From HB2-32-21 sp040235495 (GTDB lineage Bacteria > Pseudomonadota > Gammaproteobacteria > Pseudomonadales > Porticoccaceae): 8,555 nucleotides of DNA. The stretch spans positions 1 through 8,555 of the forward strand of contig JBECKV010000185.1 in NCBI GenBank assembly GCA_040235495.1. Reading direction: 5' to 3'. The notes beneath the pieces were generated by a model. The model ran no database searches, was not told the origin of the DNA, and was given only the letters and a program-made list of their open reading frames with translations. Shown one piece after another: positions 1 through 6,799 of this stretch (positions within the stretch are counted from its first letter, which is position 1; each line of letters starts with the position of its first letter). Position numbers and translations under genes: made by a program.

Positions 1-1271
1 AAGTTTTCGCCGATGCGTTTGAAGACGGCCGCGTCCGCGGGCTTTTCCGGCAGCAGCAGGATGCCGGAAGGCCGGCCAGGGTTGCCGGCGTTATTTTTCC
101 AGAACGATTGGTAATAGCGGCTGGCGAACATAAGTCCGGCGAGGTTGACGCGGCTCAGGGAAGAGGCCTCGGTGGACAGTCGCGGATAGATAATACCCTG
201 GCCGTTGCCCGAAGCCTCGGCGCCGGGCTGGCCGTGGCGGTCGTGAATAGTTACCGGTAAGCCCCTGTCAGCCAGTGCTCTGGCGGTGGCGCAACCGGCA
301 ATCCCGGCGCCGATGATGGTGATGCGCTTTTCCTGCCCCGGGGAGCGGGTGGCCCGCGCTTTGATTTTGGATGTCGGATCGATATGCCAGGGCAAGTCAG
401 GCCGCGATTTACCACGGTATGGCTCGATGTTTTCGGGGTTCGCCCGGGTTTTACCTGGGCTTATGTTGGCTGGTCCGTAAGACCCGACCAGCATCTCCCG
501 CTTGCTGCCAAAGCCGGGAACTCTGCGCATTTCAAAACCGACGGCGAGCAGACCGCGACGCACTCGGCCGCTGGCGGTAAACGTGCTCAGGGTGGTGCCT
601 GGGTGGCTCAACCGGGCCACCGCCTGAAAAATTTCCGGGGTCCACAGATCCGGATTTTTGGCCGGTGCAAAGCCGTCGAGAAACCAGGCATCGGTGGTAA
701 AAAATCGCTGCTGCGTGAACGCCGGGTGATTTGTCCTTTGCAGTTGCGCCAGCGCTTCGCCGGCATCAGCGAAAATCAGGGTGAGGGTAACGGGTCTTTT
801 TGGCGTCAGTCGCTCGAAGGCGAGGCGGTGAAACCCCGGCAGGGGCGGCGGATAATTGTCGATCAACTGCTTGGCGATGTCGCTGAATTGATGCCAGGGT
901 TCGAGGGCCCGGATCAGGTCCGCCGTGGAGAGGGGATATTTTTCGATGGCCAGGTACTGCAAGCGGCCGTCCATGGGTCCGCGTTCCCCCCAGAGCCGGG
1001 TCGTGGCGAGAAAATTCAGGCCGGTGCCAAAGCCTGTTTCGATAATGGTAAACGTGCTGTTGTCCGGCAGTGCCGACCAGCGCGGACCCAGCTGATTGGC
1101 GTCGATAAACACATGATGGCTTTCTTCGAGGCCGCTTTGGCGGGCGAAGTAAATATCATCGAACAGGCTCGAACGGGGATAAGCCGCTTGCCAGTCAATA
1201 CGGGCCATGTCCAGGGCTCGTAACGCCCGGTCTTGCGGCTGATGCGTACCCTTTGCGCCGTTTTTATTCAT
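1..1271 (-). CDS. mnmC: MnmC, bifunctional tRNA mnm5s2U34 biosynthesis protein (3'-truncated by window edge)
   Basis: MnmC performs the last two steps of mnm5s2U synthesis at tRNA wobble position 34. A C-terminal FAD oxidase removes the carboxymethyl group of cmnm5s2U, and an N-terminal SAM methyltransferase methylates the product. I translated the minus strand from 1271 to base 3 and found 423 codons with no stop; the family is usually about 650-690 residues, so the rest lies outside the window. Visible motifs are the SAM-binding loop ETGFGTGLNF (about 78-87), the family signature DAWFLDGFAPAKNPDLW (about 194-210), the FAD motif IIGAGIAGCATA (about 319-330) and ASGNGQGIIYPRLS soon after. The start is uncertain. 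ATG at 1271 gives about 21 extra residues before the conserved region; the in-frame ATG at 1208 (MARIDW...) fits the usual N-terminus better. Neither has a strong ribosome site. The gene lies 35 bases downstream of the LysR gene on the same strand, so read-through is possible. Confidence 0.95.
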   Translation of the reverse strand, partial: MNKNGAKGTHQPQDRALRALDMARIDWQAAYPRSSLFDDIYFARQSGLEESHHVFIDANQLGPRWSALPDNSTFTIIETGFGTGLNFLATTRLWGERGPMDGRLQYLAIEKYPLSTADLIRALEPWHQFSDIAKQLIDNYPPPLPGFHRLAFERLTPKRPVTLTLIFADAGEALAQLQRTNHPAFTQQRFFTTDAWFLDGFAPAKNPDLWTPEIFQAVARLSHPGTTLSTFTASGRVRRGLLAVGFEMRRVPGFGSKREMLVGSYGPANISPGKTRANPENIEPYRGKSRPDLPWHIDPTSKIKARATRSPGQEKRITIIGAGIAGCATARALADRGLPVTIHDRHGQPGAEASGNGQGIIYPRLSTEASSLSRVNLAGLMFASRYYQSFWKNNAGNPGRPSGILLLPEKPADAAVFKRIGEN

Positions 1272-1306
1272 GCCGTTCAGATTCCCGCCGCTAACCAGGG
1301 TTGCGT

Positions 1307-2179
1307 TTAATCGCCATGTTCGTGAAGCATGCTGATGAAGGCGGTGGCGGCATTGGACAGGGACTTGTCGCGGTGATGAATCAGCCCGAGTTGGCGCTCC
1401 AGTTCAATGGCCGGGCAGTTCAATTCCGCCAGGGAAGCATCGAGCATGGTGCTGGGTAACAGGCTCCAGCCGAGGCCCACGGAAACCATCATCTTGATGG
1501 TTTCCAGGTAATTGGTGGCCATGGTGGCGGCGAAGCTTTTAGCGTGCTCATCGAAGATACGCTTAATCATACGGCCAGTGTAGGTGTTCATGCCGGGCAA
1601 CACAGCGGGATGCCGACAGAGTTTTGTCAGAGTGATTTTGCCCGCGCCGGCCAGCGCGTGGTCCGGTGAGGTGACCAGGCATAGCGGGTCGCGCCAGATA
1701 GGAGTGGCAATGATCTTGGCATGCTCGTCAGGCGCCAGGGTCACGACCGCCAGTTCGAAGCGACCCTGGCGGATGGCTTCGTAGGCAAGCTCCGAATCCA
1801 TGAAATCGATGGAGAGGGCGACGCCGGTGTGTCGCGCGGTGAAGGCTTTGAGCACCGGTGGCAGGCGGTGCAGGCCGATATGATGGCTGATCGCCAAACG
1901 CAGCTGTCCGGAGATACTGCCCGACAGGTCGCGGATGTGCTGGCGGGCATCGATAAGTGCCTGAAGCAGGTTTTGCGCCCGTGGCAACAGGGCGGTGCCG
2001 GCTTCAGTCAGATTGATCTGGCGGCCGATGCGATCAAACAGCCGGCAGCCGAGCTGCTCTTCCAGCACGGCGATACGCTTGCTGACTGCTGGCTGAGTCA
2101 GGTGAATTCTTGCCGCGGCCTCGGAGAACGAGCCGGCTTCGACGACGGCGACAAACGCTTCCAGTAATTGAGTTTCCAT
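1307..2179 (-). CDS. LysR-type transcriptional regulator divergent from leuC
   Basis: This is a 290-residue LysR-type regulator, the usual length. The N-terminal winged helix-turn-helix is clear: FVAVVEAGSFSEAAARIHLT and then QPAVSKRIAVLEEQLGCRLF (about residues 9-49), followed by INLTEAG. From about residue 90 comes the effector-binding fold, with SGQLRLAIS, LAVVTLAPDEH, DPLCLVTSPDHAL and NYLETIKMMVSVGLGWSLLP. It is transcribed away from leuC across a 184-base spacer, the classic LysR layout in which a regulator controls its divergent neighbour and itself. A LysR gene next to leuC is also, from memory, found in Pseudomonas. Control of leuCD is therefore an inference; the effector cannot be read from sequence. 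The ATG at 2179 gives a canonical N-terminus, although no clear Shine-Dalgarno precedes it. mnmC follows 35 bases downstream on the same strand with no terminator visible between them. Confidence 0.93.
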   Translation of the reverse strand: METQLLEAFVAVVEAGSFSEAAARIHLTQPAVSKRIAVLEEQLGCRLFDRIGRQINLTEAGTALLPRAQNLLQALIDARQHIRDLSGSISGQLRLAISHHIGLHRLPPVLKAFTARHTGVALSIDFMDSELAYEAIRQGRFELAVVTLAPDEHAKIIATPIWRDPLCLVTSPDHALAGAGKITLTKLCRHPAVLPGMNTYTGRMIKRIFDEHAKSFAATMATNYLETIKMMVSVGLGWSLLPSTMLDASLAELNCPAIELERQLGLIHHRDKSLSNAATAFISMLHEHGD

Positions 2180-2241
2180 CAGTCTGTCAGGGCCCGCGGC
2201 GGTGCTGTCAGTTTGAGTCGCGAGTGGCTCCGCATTCTAAC

Positions 2242-2269
2242 TTGGAATTCGATTTATAAAAATTATAAA
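2242..2269 (+). promoter_or_regulatory. Candidate leuC promoter
   Basis: A TTGGAA hexamer at 2242-2247 (4 of 6 matches to the sigma-70 -35 box) and TATAAA at 2264-2269 (5 of 6 to the -10 box) are 16 bases apart, just upstream of leuC. Transcription would begin near 2276 and leave a leader of roughly 90 bases. The -10 box lies inside the perfect dyad at 2252-2270, so a regulator bound there would compete with or contact polymerase. This is pattern matching by eye; no start site is known. Confidence 0.4.
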
Positions 2270-2270
2270 T
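2252..2270. promoter_or_regulatory. AT-rich perfect dyad with LysR-box geometry between LysR gene and leuC
   Basis: ATTTATAA, three A bases and TTATAAAT form a perfect 8+8 inverted repeat centred on base 2261. It contains the T-N11-A spacing (T2255, A2267) typical of LysR-family sites. It is the only long perfect dyad I see in the divergent spacer and stands out from the GC-rich surroundings. It also carries a perfect TATAAT on the minus strand (2262-2267), which could be the -10 box of the LysR gene, and TATAAA on the plus strand (2264-2269). The likely role is a shared operator for both genes. AT-rich DNA forms such dyads easily by chance, so binding is unproven. Confidence 0.45.
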
Positions 2271-2352
2271 TTGTTTTATGCAAGTGCGGGGACTAGACTT
2301 ATTTTCCGGCAAGCGGCCCGTGTGGGTCAGCCATGGGGCGGGCAATGATATC

Positions 2353-2359
2353 GGAGGTG
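2353..2359 (+). promoter_or_regulatory. Ribosome binding site that fixes the leuC GTG start
   Basis: GGAGGTG is a 7-base match to the anti-Shine-Dalgarno sequence, four bases upstream of GTG at 2364. It supports a GTG start for leuC and a protein beginning MAAKTLYDKLWDSH, as in the family. No in-frame ATG nearby fits. Confidence 0.8.
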
Positions 2360-2363
2360 CGAT

Positions 2364-3800
2364 GTGGCCGCGAAAACGCTTTATGACAAACTTTGGGATT
2401 CTCATCTGGTCAAGCAGATGGATGATGGCTCGGCCCTGCTCTATATCGACCGCCATCTGCTGCACGAGGTGACCTCGCCCCAGGCCTTCGAGGGGCTGCG
2501 CATGGCTGGTCGCAGGCCCTGGCGGGTCGACGCCAATCTGGCCACGCCCGATCATAATATCTCTACCGAAACCAGCGAGCGGGCTGGCGGCGTGCCCGCC
2601 ATCGCCGACCCGGTTTCGCGCATCCAGGTGCAGACCCTGGATGACAACTGCGCCGAATACGGCATCGTCGAGCACAAGATAAACGATCCCGGCCAGGGTA
2701 TTGTCCATGTCATCGGCCCGGAGCAGGGCGCGACCCTGCCGGGCATGACCGTCGTCTGCGGAGACTCCCACACCGCCACCCACGGCGCCCTCGGCGCGCT
2801 GGCCCATGGCATCGGCACTTCCGAGGTGGAGCACGTGCTCGCGACCCAGTGCCTGGTCAGCCAAAAAATGAAAAACATGCTGATCCGGGTCACCGGCAAG
2901 CTGGGTCCGGGCGTCACGGCCAAGGACGTGGTGCTGGCCATTATCGGTAAAATCGGCACTGCCGGGGCCACCGGCTGCGCCATTGAGTTCGGCGGCCAGG
3001 TAGTCCGGGAGATGAGCCTCGAAGGGCGCATGACCGTATGCAACATGGCCATCGAGGCCGGAGCGCGCGTCGGCATGGTGGCGGTCGATGATAAAACCAT
3101 CGAATACGTCCGGGGTCGACCCTACGCCCCTGGCCCGGAGCACTGGGCGGCGGCGGAAGCCCACTGGCGGACCCTGCATAGTGATGCCGATGCGGTATTC
3201 GATCATGTGGTCGAGTTGGAAGGCGCCGACATCGAACCCCAGGTGAGCTGGGGGACCTCGCCAGAGATGGTTTTACCGGTGGGTGGCAGGGTGCCGGACC
3301 CTGAACTCATCGCTGATGCCTGTAAGCGGGAAGGGGTCCGACGGGCACTGACCTACATGGGTTTGCGCCCGAATCAGCGCCTGGTCGATATCGCTGTCGA
3401 TCGGGTGTTTATCGGCTCGTGTACAAACTCCCGTATAGAAGACCTGCGAGCGGCCGCCGAGGTGGTCCGGGGCCGCAAGGTGGCGGCGACCGTAAAGCAG
3501 GTGCTGATAGTGCCCGGTTCCCAGGCGGTAAAAAAGCAGGCCGAGGCCGAAGGCCTGGACAGGATATTTATCGCGGCGGGCATGGACTGGCGTGAGCCGG
3601 GTTGTTCCATGTGTCTGGCCATGAATGCCGACAAACTCGGACCGGGCGAGCACTGTGCTTCCACCTCGAACCGGAATTTTGAGGGACGCCAGGGTAATGG
3701 CGGGCGCACGCATCTGGTGAGTCCGGCGATGGCGGCCGCGGCGGCGGTAAGCGGGCATTTTGTCGATGTGCGTCAATTGATGGGGGAGGTCGGGCCATGA
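2364..3800 (+). CDS. leuC: 3-isopropylmalate dehydratase large subunit
   Basis: LeuC is the large, iron-sulfur-containing subunit of isopropylmalate isomerase, which with LeuD converts 2-isopropylmalate to 3-isopropylmalate in leucine synthesis in the cytoplasm. The 478-residue product is slightly longer than the E. coli enzyme (about 466) and has the full aconitase-family signature set: VCGDSHTATHGALGALAHG (131-149), the cluster-ligand region GSCTNSR (C353), PGCSMCLAMN (C414 and C417) and the C-terminal active-site block FEGRQGNGGRTHLVSP (439-454). In the last block many homologues have R or K where this one has N445. The start is GTG, fixed by a strong ribosome site. The stop overlaps the leuD start by four bases (ATGA), so the two subunits are probably translationally coupled. 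A LysR regulator diverges upstream. The gene appears intact. Confidence 0.98.
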   Translation: MAAKTLYDKLWDSHLVKQMDDGSALLYIDRHLLHEVTSPQAFEGLRMAGRRPWRVDANLATPDHNISTETSERAGGVPAIADPVSRIQVQTLDDNCAEYGIVEHKINDPGQGIVHVIGPEQGATLPGMTVVCGDSHTATHGALGALAHGIGTSEVEHVLATQCLVSQKMKNMLIRVTGKLGPGVTAKDVVLAIIGKIGTAGATGCAIEFGGQVVREMSLEGRMTVCNMAIEAGARVGMVAVDDKTIEYVRGRPYAPGPEHWAAAEAHWRTLHSDADAVFDHVVELEGADIEPQVSWGTSPEMVLPVGGRVPDPELIADACKREGVRRALTYMGLRPNQRLVDIAVDRVFIGSCTNSRIEDLRAAAEVVRGRKVAATVKQVLIVPGSQAVKKQAEAEGLDRIFIAAGMDWREPGCSMCLAMNADKLGPGEHCASTSNRNFEGRQGNGGRTHLVSPAMAAAAAVSGHFVDVRQLMGEVGP

Positions 3801-4459
3801 AGAAATTTACCGTTCACCAGGGCCTGGTGGCGCCCATGGATCGCGCCAATGTCGATACCGACATGATCATTCCCAAGCAGTTTTTGAAATCCATCAAGCG
3901 CAGTGGCTTTGGTCAGAATCTGTTTGACGAGCTGCGTTATCTGGATGAAGGTCTGCCCGATCAGGACGCCAGTATGCGGCCTCTGAACATGGATTTTCCC
4001 CTTAACTGGCCTCGTTACCGGGGCGCCTCCATTCTGCTGGCGCGGGAGAATTTCGGTTGTGGCTCCAGCCGCGAACATGCACCCTGGGCGCTCGACGATT
4101 ACGGCTTCCGTGTTGTTATCGCCCCAAGCTATGCCGATATATTTTTTAATAATTGTTTTAAGAATGGAATATTACCTATTGTTTTAAATAAAGATATTGT
4201 TTCAAATCTATTCGAAGAGATGGCTGCCCAGGAAGGTTACACCCTGACTGTGGATCTGATCGAACAGAGCATTACCAAACCCGGTGGCGACGTGATCTCC
4301 TTCGACATCGATCCCTTCCGGAAGAAGTGTCTGGTCGAAGGTCTGGATGAGATCGGCTTGTCTTTGCAGCATGCGCAAGCGATCCGGCAATTTGAAAATA
4401 AGTGGCGGGCAAGCTGCCCCTGGTTGTTTACGCCCTTGAATCAACCGCATTTGCAATAA
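3797..4459 (+). CDS. leuD: 3-isopropylmalate dehydratase small subunit
   Basis: LeuD is the small (swivel-domain) subunit that pairs with LeuC. Family landmarks are NVDTDMIIPKQFLK (18-31), the substrate-binding loop NFGCGSSREHAPWAL (85-99), IAPSYADIFFNNCFKNGILP (108-127) and DPFRKKCLVEGLDEIGLSL (172-190). At 220 residues it is somewhat longer than E. coli LeuD (about 201); the extra length is a divergent C-terminal tail, CPWLFTPLNQPHLQ. The ATG overlaps the leuC stop and has GGAGGT at 3785-3790, six bases upstream. Codons 115-138 are a striking AT-rich island: 23 of 24 end in A or T, including ATA, TTA and CTA, although the amino acids are the conserved ones. The gene on both sides of the island has the GC-rich codon use of its neighbours. 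The reading frame is intact, so the protein should be functional. Confidence 0.97.
   Translation: MKKFTVHQGLVAPMDRANVDTDMIIPKQFLKSIKRSGFGQNLFDELRYLDEGLPDQDASMRPLNMDFPLNWPRYRGASILLARENFGCGSSREHAPWALDDYGFRVVIAPSYADIFFNNCFKNGILPIVLNKDIVSNLFEEMAAQEGYTLTVDLIEQSITKPGGDVISFDIDPFRKKCLVEGLDEIGLSLQHAQAIRQFENKWRASCPWLFTPLNQPHLQ
4139..4210 (+). other. AT-rich synonymous-codon island inside leuD
   Basis: Bases 4141-4200 contain only 9 G or C out of 60 by direct count, in a gene and window that are otherwise clearly GC-rich. The boundaries are sharp: normal GC-ending codons resume at TTC GAA GAG (4211). The encoded residues IFFNNCFKNG-ILPIVLNKDIVSNL include the conserved LeuD core, so the change is mostly synonymous. 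The island contains three near-identical 10-mers, listed separately. Possible explanations are gene conversion or recombination from an AT-rich donor, or selection on the DNA or RNA itself, such as an internal promoter, an unstructured mRNA segment or slow rare-codon decoding. The sequence alone does not decide. Confidence 0.85.
4152..4205 (+). repeat. Three copies of ATTGTTTYAA within the leuD AT-rich island
   Basis: ATTGTTTTAA occurs at 4152-4161 and 4178-4187, and ATTGTTTCAA at 4196-4205, with start-to-start distances of 26 and 18 bases. Copies 2 and 3 are in the same codon phase (Ile-Val-Leu-Asn and Ile-Val-Ser-Asn), but copy 1 is in a different phase (Asn-Cys-Phe-Lys), so shared protein sequence does not explain all three. 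Low-complexity AT DNA raises the odds of chance recurrence. Confidence 0.55.
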
Positions 4460-4548
4460 CAGGTTTTAACTTAGACTAAACCTAAAGGCCATGAAATCGT
4501 GCGCTTTTGAATCGAGCGTCCGCGAAACAGCCGCCATCAGACAGGAGC
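4460..4548 (+). other. leuD-leuB spacer, no gene recognised
   Basis: There are 89 bases between the leuD stop and the leuB ATG. The first half is AT-rich (TTTTAACTTAGACTAAACC around 4465-4483) and includes the small dyad TTAG-A-CTAA. I see no stem followed by a T-run that would act as a terminator and no convincing short coding sequence. Some Pseudomonas strains, from memory, carry a methyltransferase gene here; it is absent. leuB is probably still co-transcribed with leuCD, but a separate promoter cannot be excluded. Confidence 0.6.
4543..4547 (+). promoter_or_regulatory. leuB ribosome binding site, spaced for TTG 4555 rather than ATG 4549
   Basis: AGGAG is followed by a single C and then ATG at 4549, far too close for normal initiation. 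The in-frame TTG at 4555 lies seven bases downstream, the ideal distance. Initiation may therefore occur at the TTG, making a protein two residues shorter (MSAKATKHILILPGDG). A further in-frame TTG at 4507 has no comparable site. Confidence 0.6.
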
Positions 4549-5643
4549 ATGAAGTTGTCCGCCAAAGCGACCAAACACATTCTAATTTTGCCAGGCGATG
4601 GCATCGGGCCGGAAATCGTCGCCGAAGCGCGGAAAGTACTCGATGTGGTCAATGACAGGTTTCGGCTGGGTCTCGATTTCGACGAGGCTCTGATCGGCGG
4701 TTGTGCCATCGACGCTACCGGAGAGCCATTTCCCGCGGCCACTCTGGCAAAGGCGCGAGCCGCGGATGCGATTTTGCTGGGCGCCGTGGGCGGACCCCAA
4801 TGGGATACGCTGGATCGGGCGATACGGCCGGAACGAGGTCTGCTGGCGATTCGTTCACAGCTGGGGCTGTTTGGTAATCTGCGTCCGGCGGTGCTCTATC
4901 CCCAACTGGCCAATGCCTCGTCGCTGAAACCGGAAGTGGTGGCCGGGCTGGACATTCTGATCGTACGGGAATTGACCGGCGGGATTTACTTTGGCGAGCC
5001 GCGCGGCATTGACATCGATGAAGCCGGTGAGCGCCGGGGCTACAACACCTATGTCTATACCGAAGCGGAAATCAGACGTATCGGTCGCCTGGCCTTTGAT
5101 TCGGCGCGCAAACGCAACGGTCGGGTGTGCTCGGTGGACAAGGCTAATGTGCTTGAGGTAACCATGCTCTGGCGCGAGGTCATGACTGAGTTGGGCAAGG
5201 AGTATCCCGATATCGAGCTGAGCCACATGTACGTGGATAATGCGGCCATGCAGCTGGTGCGCGCGCCCAAGCAGTTCGACGTGATTGTTACCGGCAACAT
5301 GTTTGGCGATATTCTCTCCGATCAGGCGTCCATGCTGACCGGATCCATAGGCATGCTCCCTTCCGCCTCGCTGGACCAGGACGGCAAGGGCCTGTATGAA
5401 CCCTGTCATGGCTCTGCCCCCGATATCGCCGGTAAGGGTGTGGCTAACCCCCTGGCGACCATTCTTTCGGCGGCCATGCTGCTGCGCTATTCCCTCGGCC
5501 AGAGCGCAGCGGCGGACGCCATCGAGCAGGCGGTCGGCGTGGTGCTGGACCAGGGTCTGCGAACCGCCGATATCGCCACCCAGGGCGCCGCCAGTGTCGC
5601 TACGGCGGCCATGGGAGATGCTGTAGTTTTAGCATTAAGATAA
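4549..5643 (+). CDS. leuB: 3-isopropylmalate dehydrogenase
   Basis: LeuB oxidises and decarboxylates 3-isopropylmalate to 2-oxoisocaproate using NAD+, the last leucine-specific step before transamination. The 364-residue product (counted from ATG 4549) is the usual length. Conserved elements are ILPGDGIGPEI near the N-terminus, GAVGGPQWD (78-86), the substrate-binding arginine regions LFGNLRPA (107-114) and RELTGGIYFGEPRG (140-153), SVDKANVLE with catalytic Lys198, VDNAAMQLV, the metal-binding stretch MFGDILSDQASML (Asp254, Asp258) and the NAD-site block EPCHGSAPDIAGKGVANPLA (284-303). I list the ATG start, but the Shine-Dalgarno is spaced for TTG 4555; a longer product from TTG 4507 would add a tail atypical of the family. 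The last six sense codons (GTA GTT TTA GCA TTA AGA) turn AT-rich, continuing into the spacer before asd. Confidence 0.97.
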   Translation: MKLSAKATKHILILPGDGIGPEIVAEARKVLDVVNDRFRLGLDFDEALIGGCAIDATGEPFPAATLAKARAADAILLGAVGGPQWDTLDRAIRPERGLLAIRSQLGLFGNLRPAVLYPQLANASSLKPEVVAGLDILIVRELTGGIYFGEPRGIDIDEAGERRGYNTYVYTEAEIRRIGRLAFDSARKRNGRVCSVDKANVLEVTMLWREVMTELGKEYPDIELSHMYVDNAAMQLVRAPKQFDVIVTGNMFGDILSDQASMLTGSIGMLPSASLDQDGKGLYEPCHGSAPDIAGKGVANPLATILSAAMLLRYSLGQSAAADAIEQAVGVVLDQGLRTADIATQGAASVATAAMGDAVVLALR

Positions 5644-5683
5644 TCATTTAACCTTATGATAGTAATAGATTAGTGGCTTGAAT
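5644..5683 (+). other. AT-rich leuB-asd spacer, possible weak promoter
   Basis: Forty AT-rich bases separate leuB from asd. TATGAT at 5655-5660 matches the -10 consensus at 5 of 6 positions, but I find no good -35 hexamer at 16-18 bases upstream. No terminator-like stem is visible. asd may be co-transcribed with leuB, have its own promoter, or both. Confidence 0.3.
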
Positions 5684-6799
5684 ATGAAGAGAGTAGGGTT
5701 TGTCGGCTGGCGCGGAATGGTGGGTTCCGTGTTAATGAATCGCATGCTTGAGGAGGATGATTTTTCCGGTATCGAGCCCTTATTTTTCACCACCTCCCAG
5801 GTCGGAGACAGGGGCCCGGCAGTGGGCGGCGAGCCCCGTCCGCTCGTCGATGCCTACGACCTCGAGGCATTGGCCGGTCTCGATATCATCGTCACCTGTC
5901 AGGGCGGTGACTACACCAAAAGGGTCGCTCCCGAACTCAGGAGCGCGGGCTGGCGGGGTGCCTGGGTGGATGCCGCCTCCGCCCTGCGCATGGCCGATGA
6001 CGCCCTGATCGTGCTTGATCCCGTCAATCGCGCGGTGATTGAGCAAGGGCTGGCCAGCGGCGTCAGGAACTTTATCGGGGGCAACTGCACCGTCAGCCTG
6101 ATGCTGATGGCCGTCGGTGGTTTGCTCAAGGCCGGATTGGTGGAATGGGTGAGTGCCATGACCTATCAGGCCGCCTCCGGCGCCGGTGCCCAGAACATGC
6201 GAGAGCTGCTGCTGCAAATGGGAGCGTTGCACGGTGCCGCGGCCCGCGACCTGAGCGATCCGGGTTCAGCGATTCTGGAAATCGATCGCCAGGTGACCTC
6301 GGCCATGAACTCGGACACCTTTCCCAGGGAGCATTTCGCCTATCCGCTGGCCGGCAACCTGTTGCCCTGGATCGATACCGAGTTGGACAATGGTCAGAGC
6401 CGGGAAGAGTGGAAGGGGCAGGCCGAAGCGAACAAGATTCTCGGGCGGGAGCACAATCCCATTCCCGTCGATGGTATTTGCGTGCGCGTTGGCGCCATGC
6501 GCAGCCACAGCCAGGGCTTGACCATCAAGCTCACTCGCGATGTGCCCCTGGATGAGCTGGAGGCTGTCATCGCCGCGGCCAATGACTGGGTTGAGGTGGT
6601 TCCCAATCATAGAGAGGACAGTCTGGCCCGGCTGACCCCCGCGGCGGTCAGCGGCAGCCTGAAAATTGCCATCGGCCGTCTGCGCAAAATGAATCTGGGA
6701 CCGAACTACCTGTCCGCGTTTACCGTCGGTGACCAGTTACTCTGGGGAGCCGCCGAGCCATTGCGCCGGATAATGAACATGTTGCTGGAGCGCGATTGA
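5684..6799 (+). CDS. asd: Aspartate-semialdehyde dehydrogenase
   Basis: Asd reduces aspartyl phosphate to aspartate semialdehyde with NADPH, feeding lysine, diaminopimelate, threonine, methionine and isoleucine synthesis. The 371-residue product is of the Gram-negative type. It starts VGFVGWRGMVGSVLMNRM (NADP-binding loop GWRGMVG, about 8-14). The active-site cysteine is C135 in FIGGNCTVSLM, Gln162 lies in MTYQAASGAGAQNM, the substrate-binding Glu241/Lys244 pair in SREEWKGQAEANKIL, Arg268 in VRVGAMRSHSQG, and the acid-base histidine is H275. The numbering closely tracks E. coli Asd. ATG at 5684 is chosen because it gives the canonical N-terminus; a TTG six bases upstream is also in frame. The ribosome site is weak, perhaps GTGG at 5673-5676. 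The stop overlaps the start of the next gene by four bases, implying coupled translation. Confidence 0.97.
   Translation: MKRVGFVGWRGMVGSVLMNRMLEEDDFSGIEPLFFTTSQVGDRGPAVGGEPRPLVDAYDLEALAGLDIIVTCQGGDYTKRVAPELRSAGWRGAWVDAASALRMADDALIVLDPVNRAVIEQGLASGVRNFIGGNCTVSLMLMAVGGLLKAGLVEWVSAMTYQAASGAGAQNMRELLLQMGALHGAAARDLSDPGSAILEIDRQVTSAMNSDTFPREHFAYPLAGNLLPWIDTELDNGQSREEWKGQAEANKILGREHNPIPVDGICVRVGAMRSHSQGLTIKLTRDVPLDELEAVIAAANDWVEVVPNHREDSLARLTPAAVSGSLKIAIGRLRKMNLGPNYLSAFTVGDQLLWGAAEPLRRIMNMLLERD
6787..6790 (+). promoter_or_regulatory. Ribosome binding site supporting the usg TTG start
   Basis: GGAG inside the last asd codons lies five bases upstream of TTG at 6796. The next in-frame initiators would cut into the Rossmann-fold glycine loop, so TTG 6796, overlapping the asd stop as TTGA, is the best start. 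Confidence 0.65.

Noticed and set aside
384..1223. Long plus-strand open frame of 279 codons
   Set aside because: It lies antisense to mnmC, whose minus-strand frame is open throughout and carries the SAM, DGFAPAKNP and FAD motifs. The plus-strand product shows no recognisable family.
2278..2472. Possible leuC leader peptide with early CTA and TTA leucine codons
   Set aside because: Only two leucine codons lie near the start, the frame runs on into leuC for 64 codons, there is no ribosome site, and no attenuator-type stem with a T-run precedes leuC.
2208..3206. Minus-strand open frame of 332 codons antisense to leuC
   Set aside because: High GC gives long antisense frames. leuC is unmistakable on the plus strand; the antisense product has biased Gly/His/Asp composition and no domain.
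4855..5409. Minus-strand open frame of 184 codons antisense to leuB
   Set aside because: It is a shadow of leuB codon structure, with no start signal or recognisable motif.
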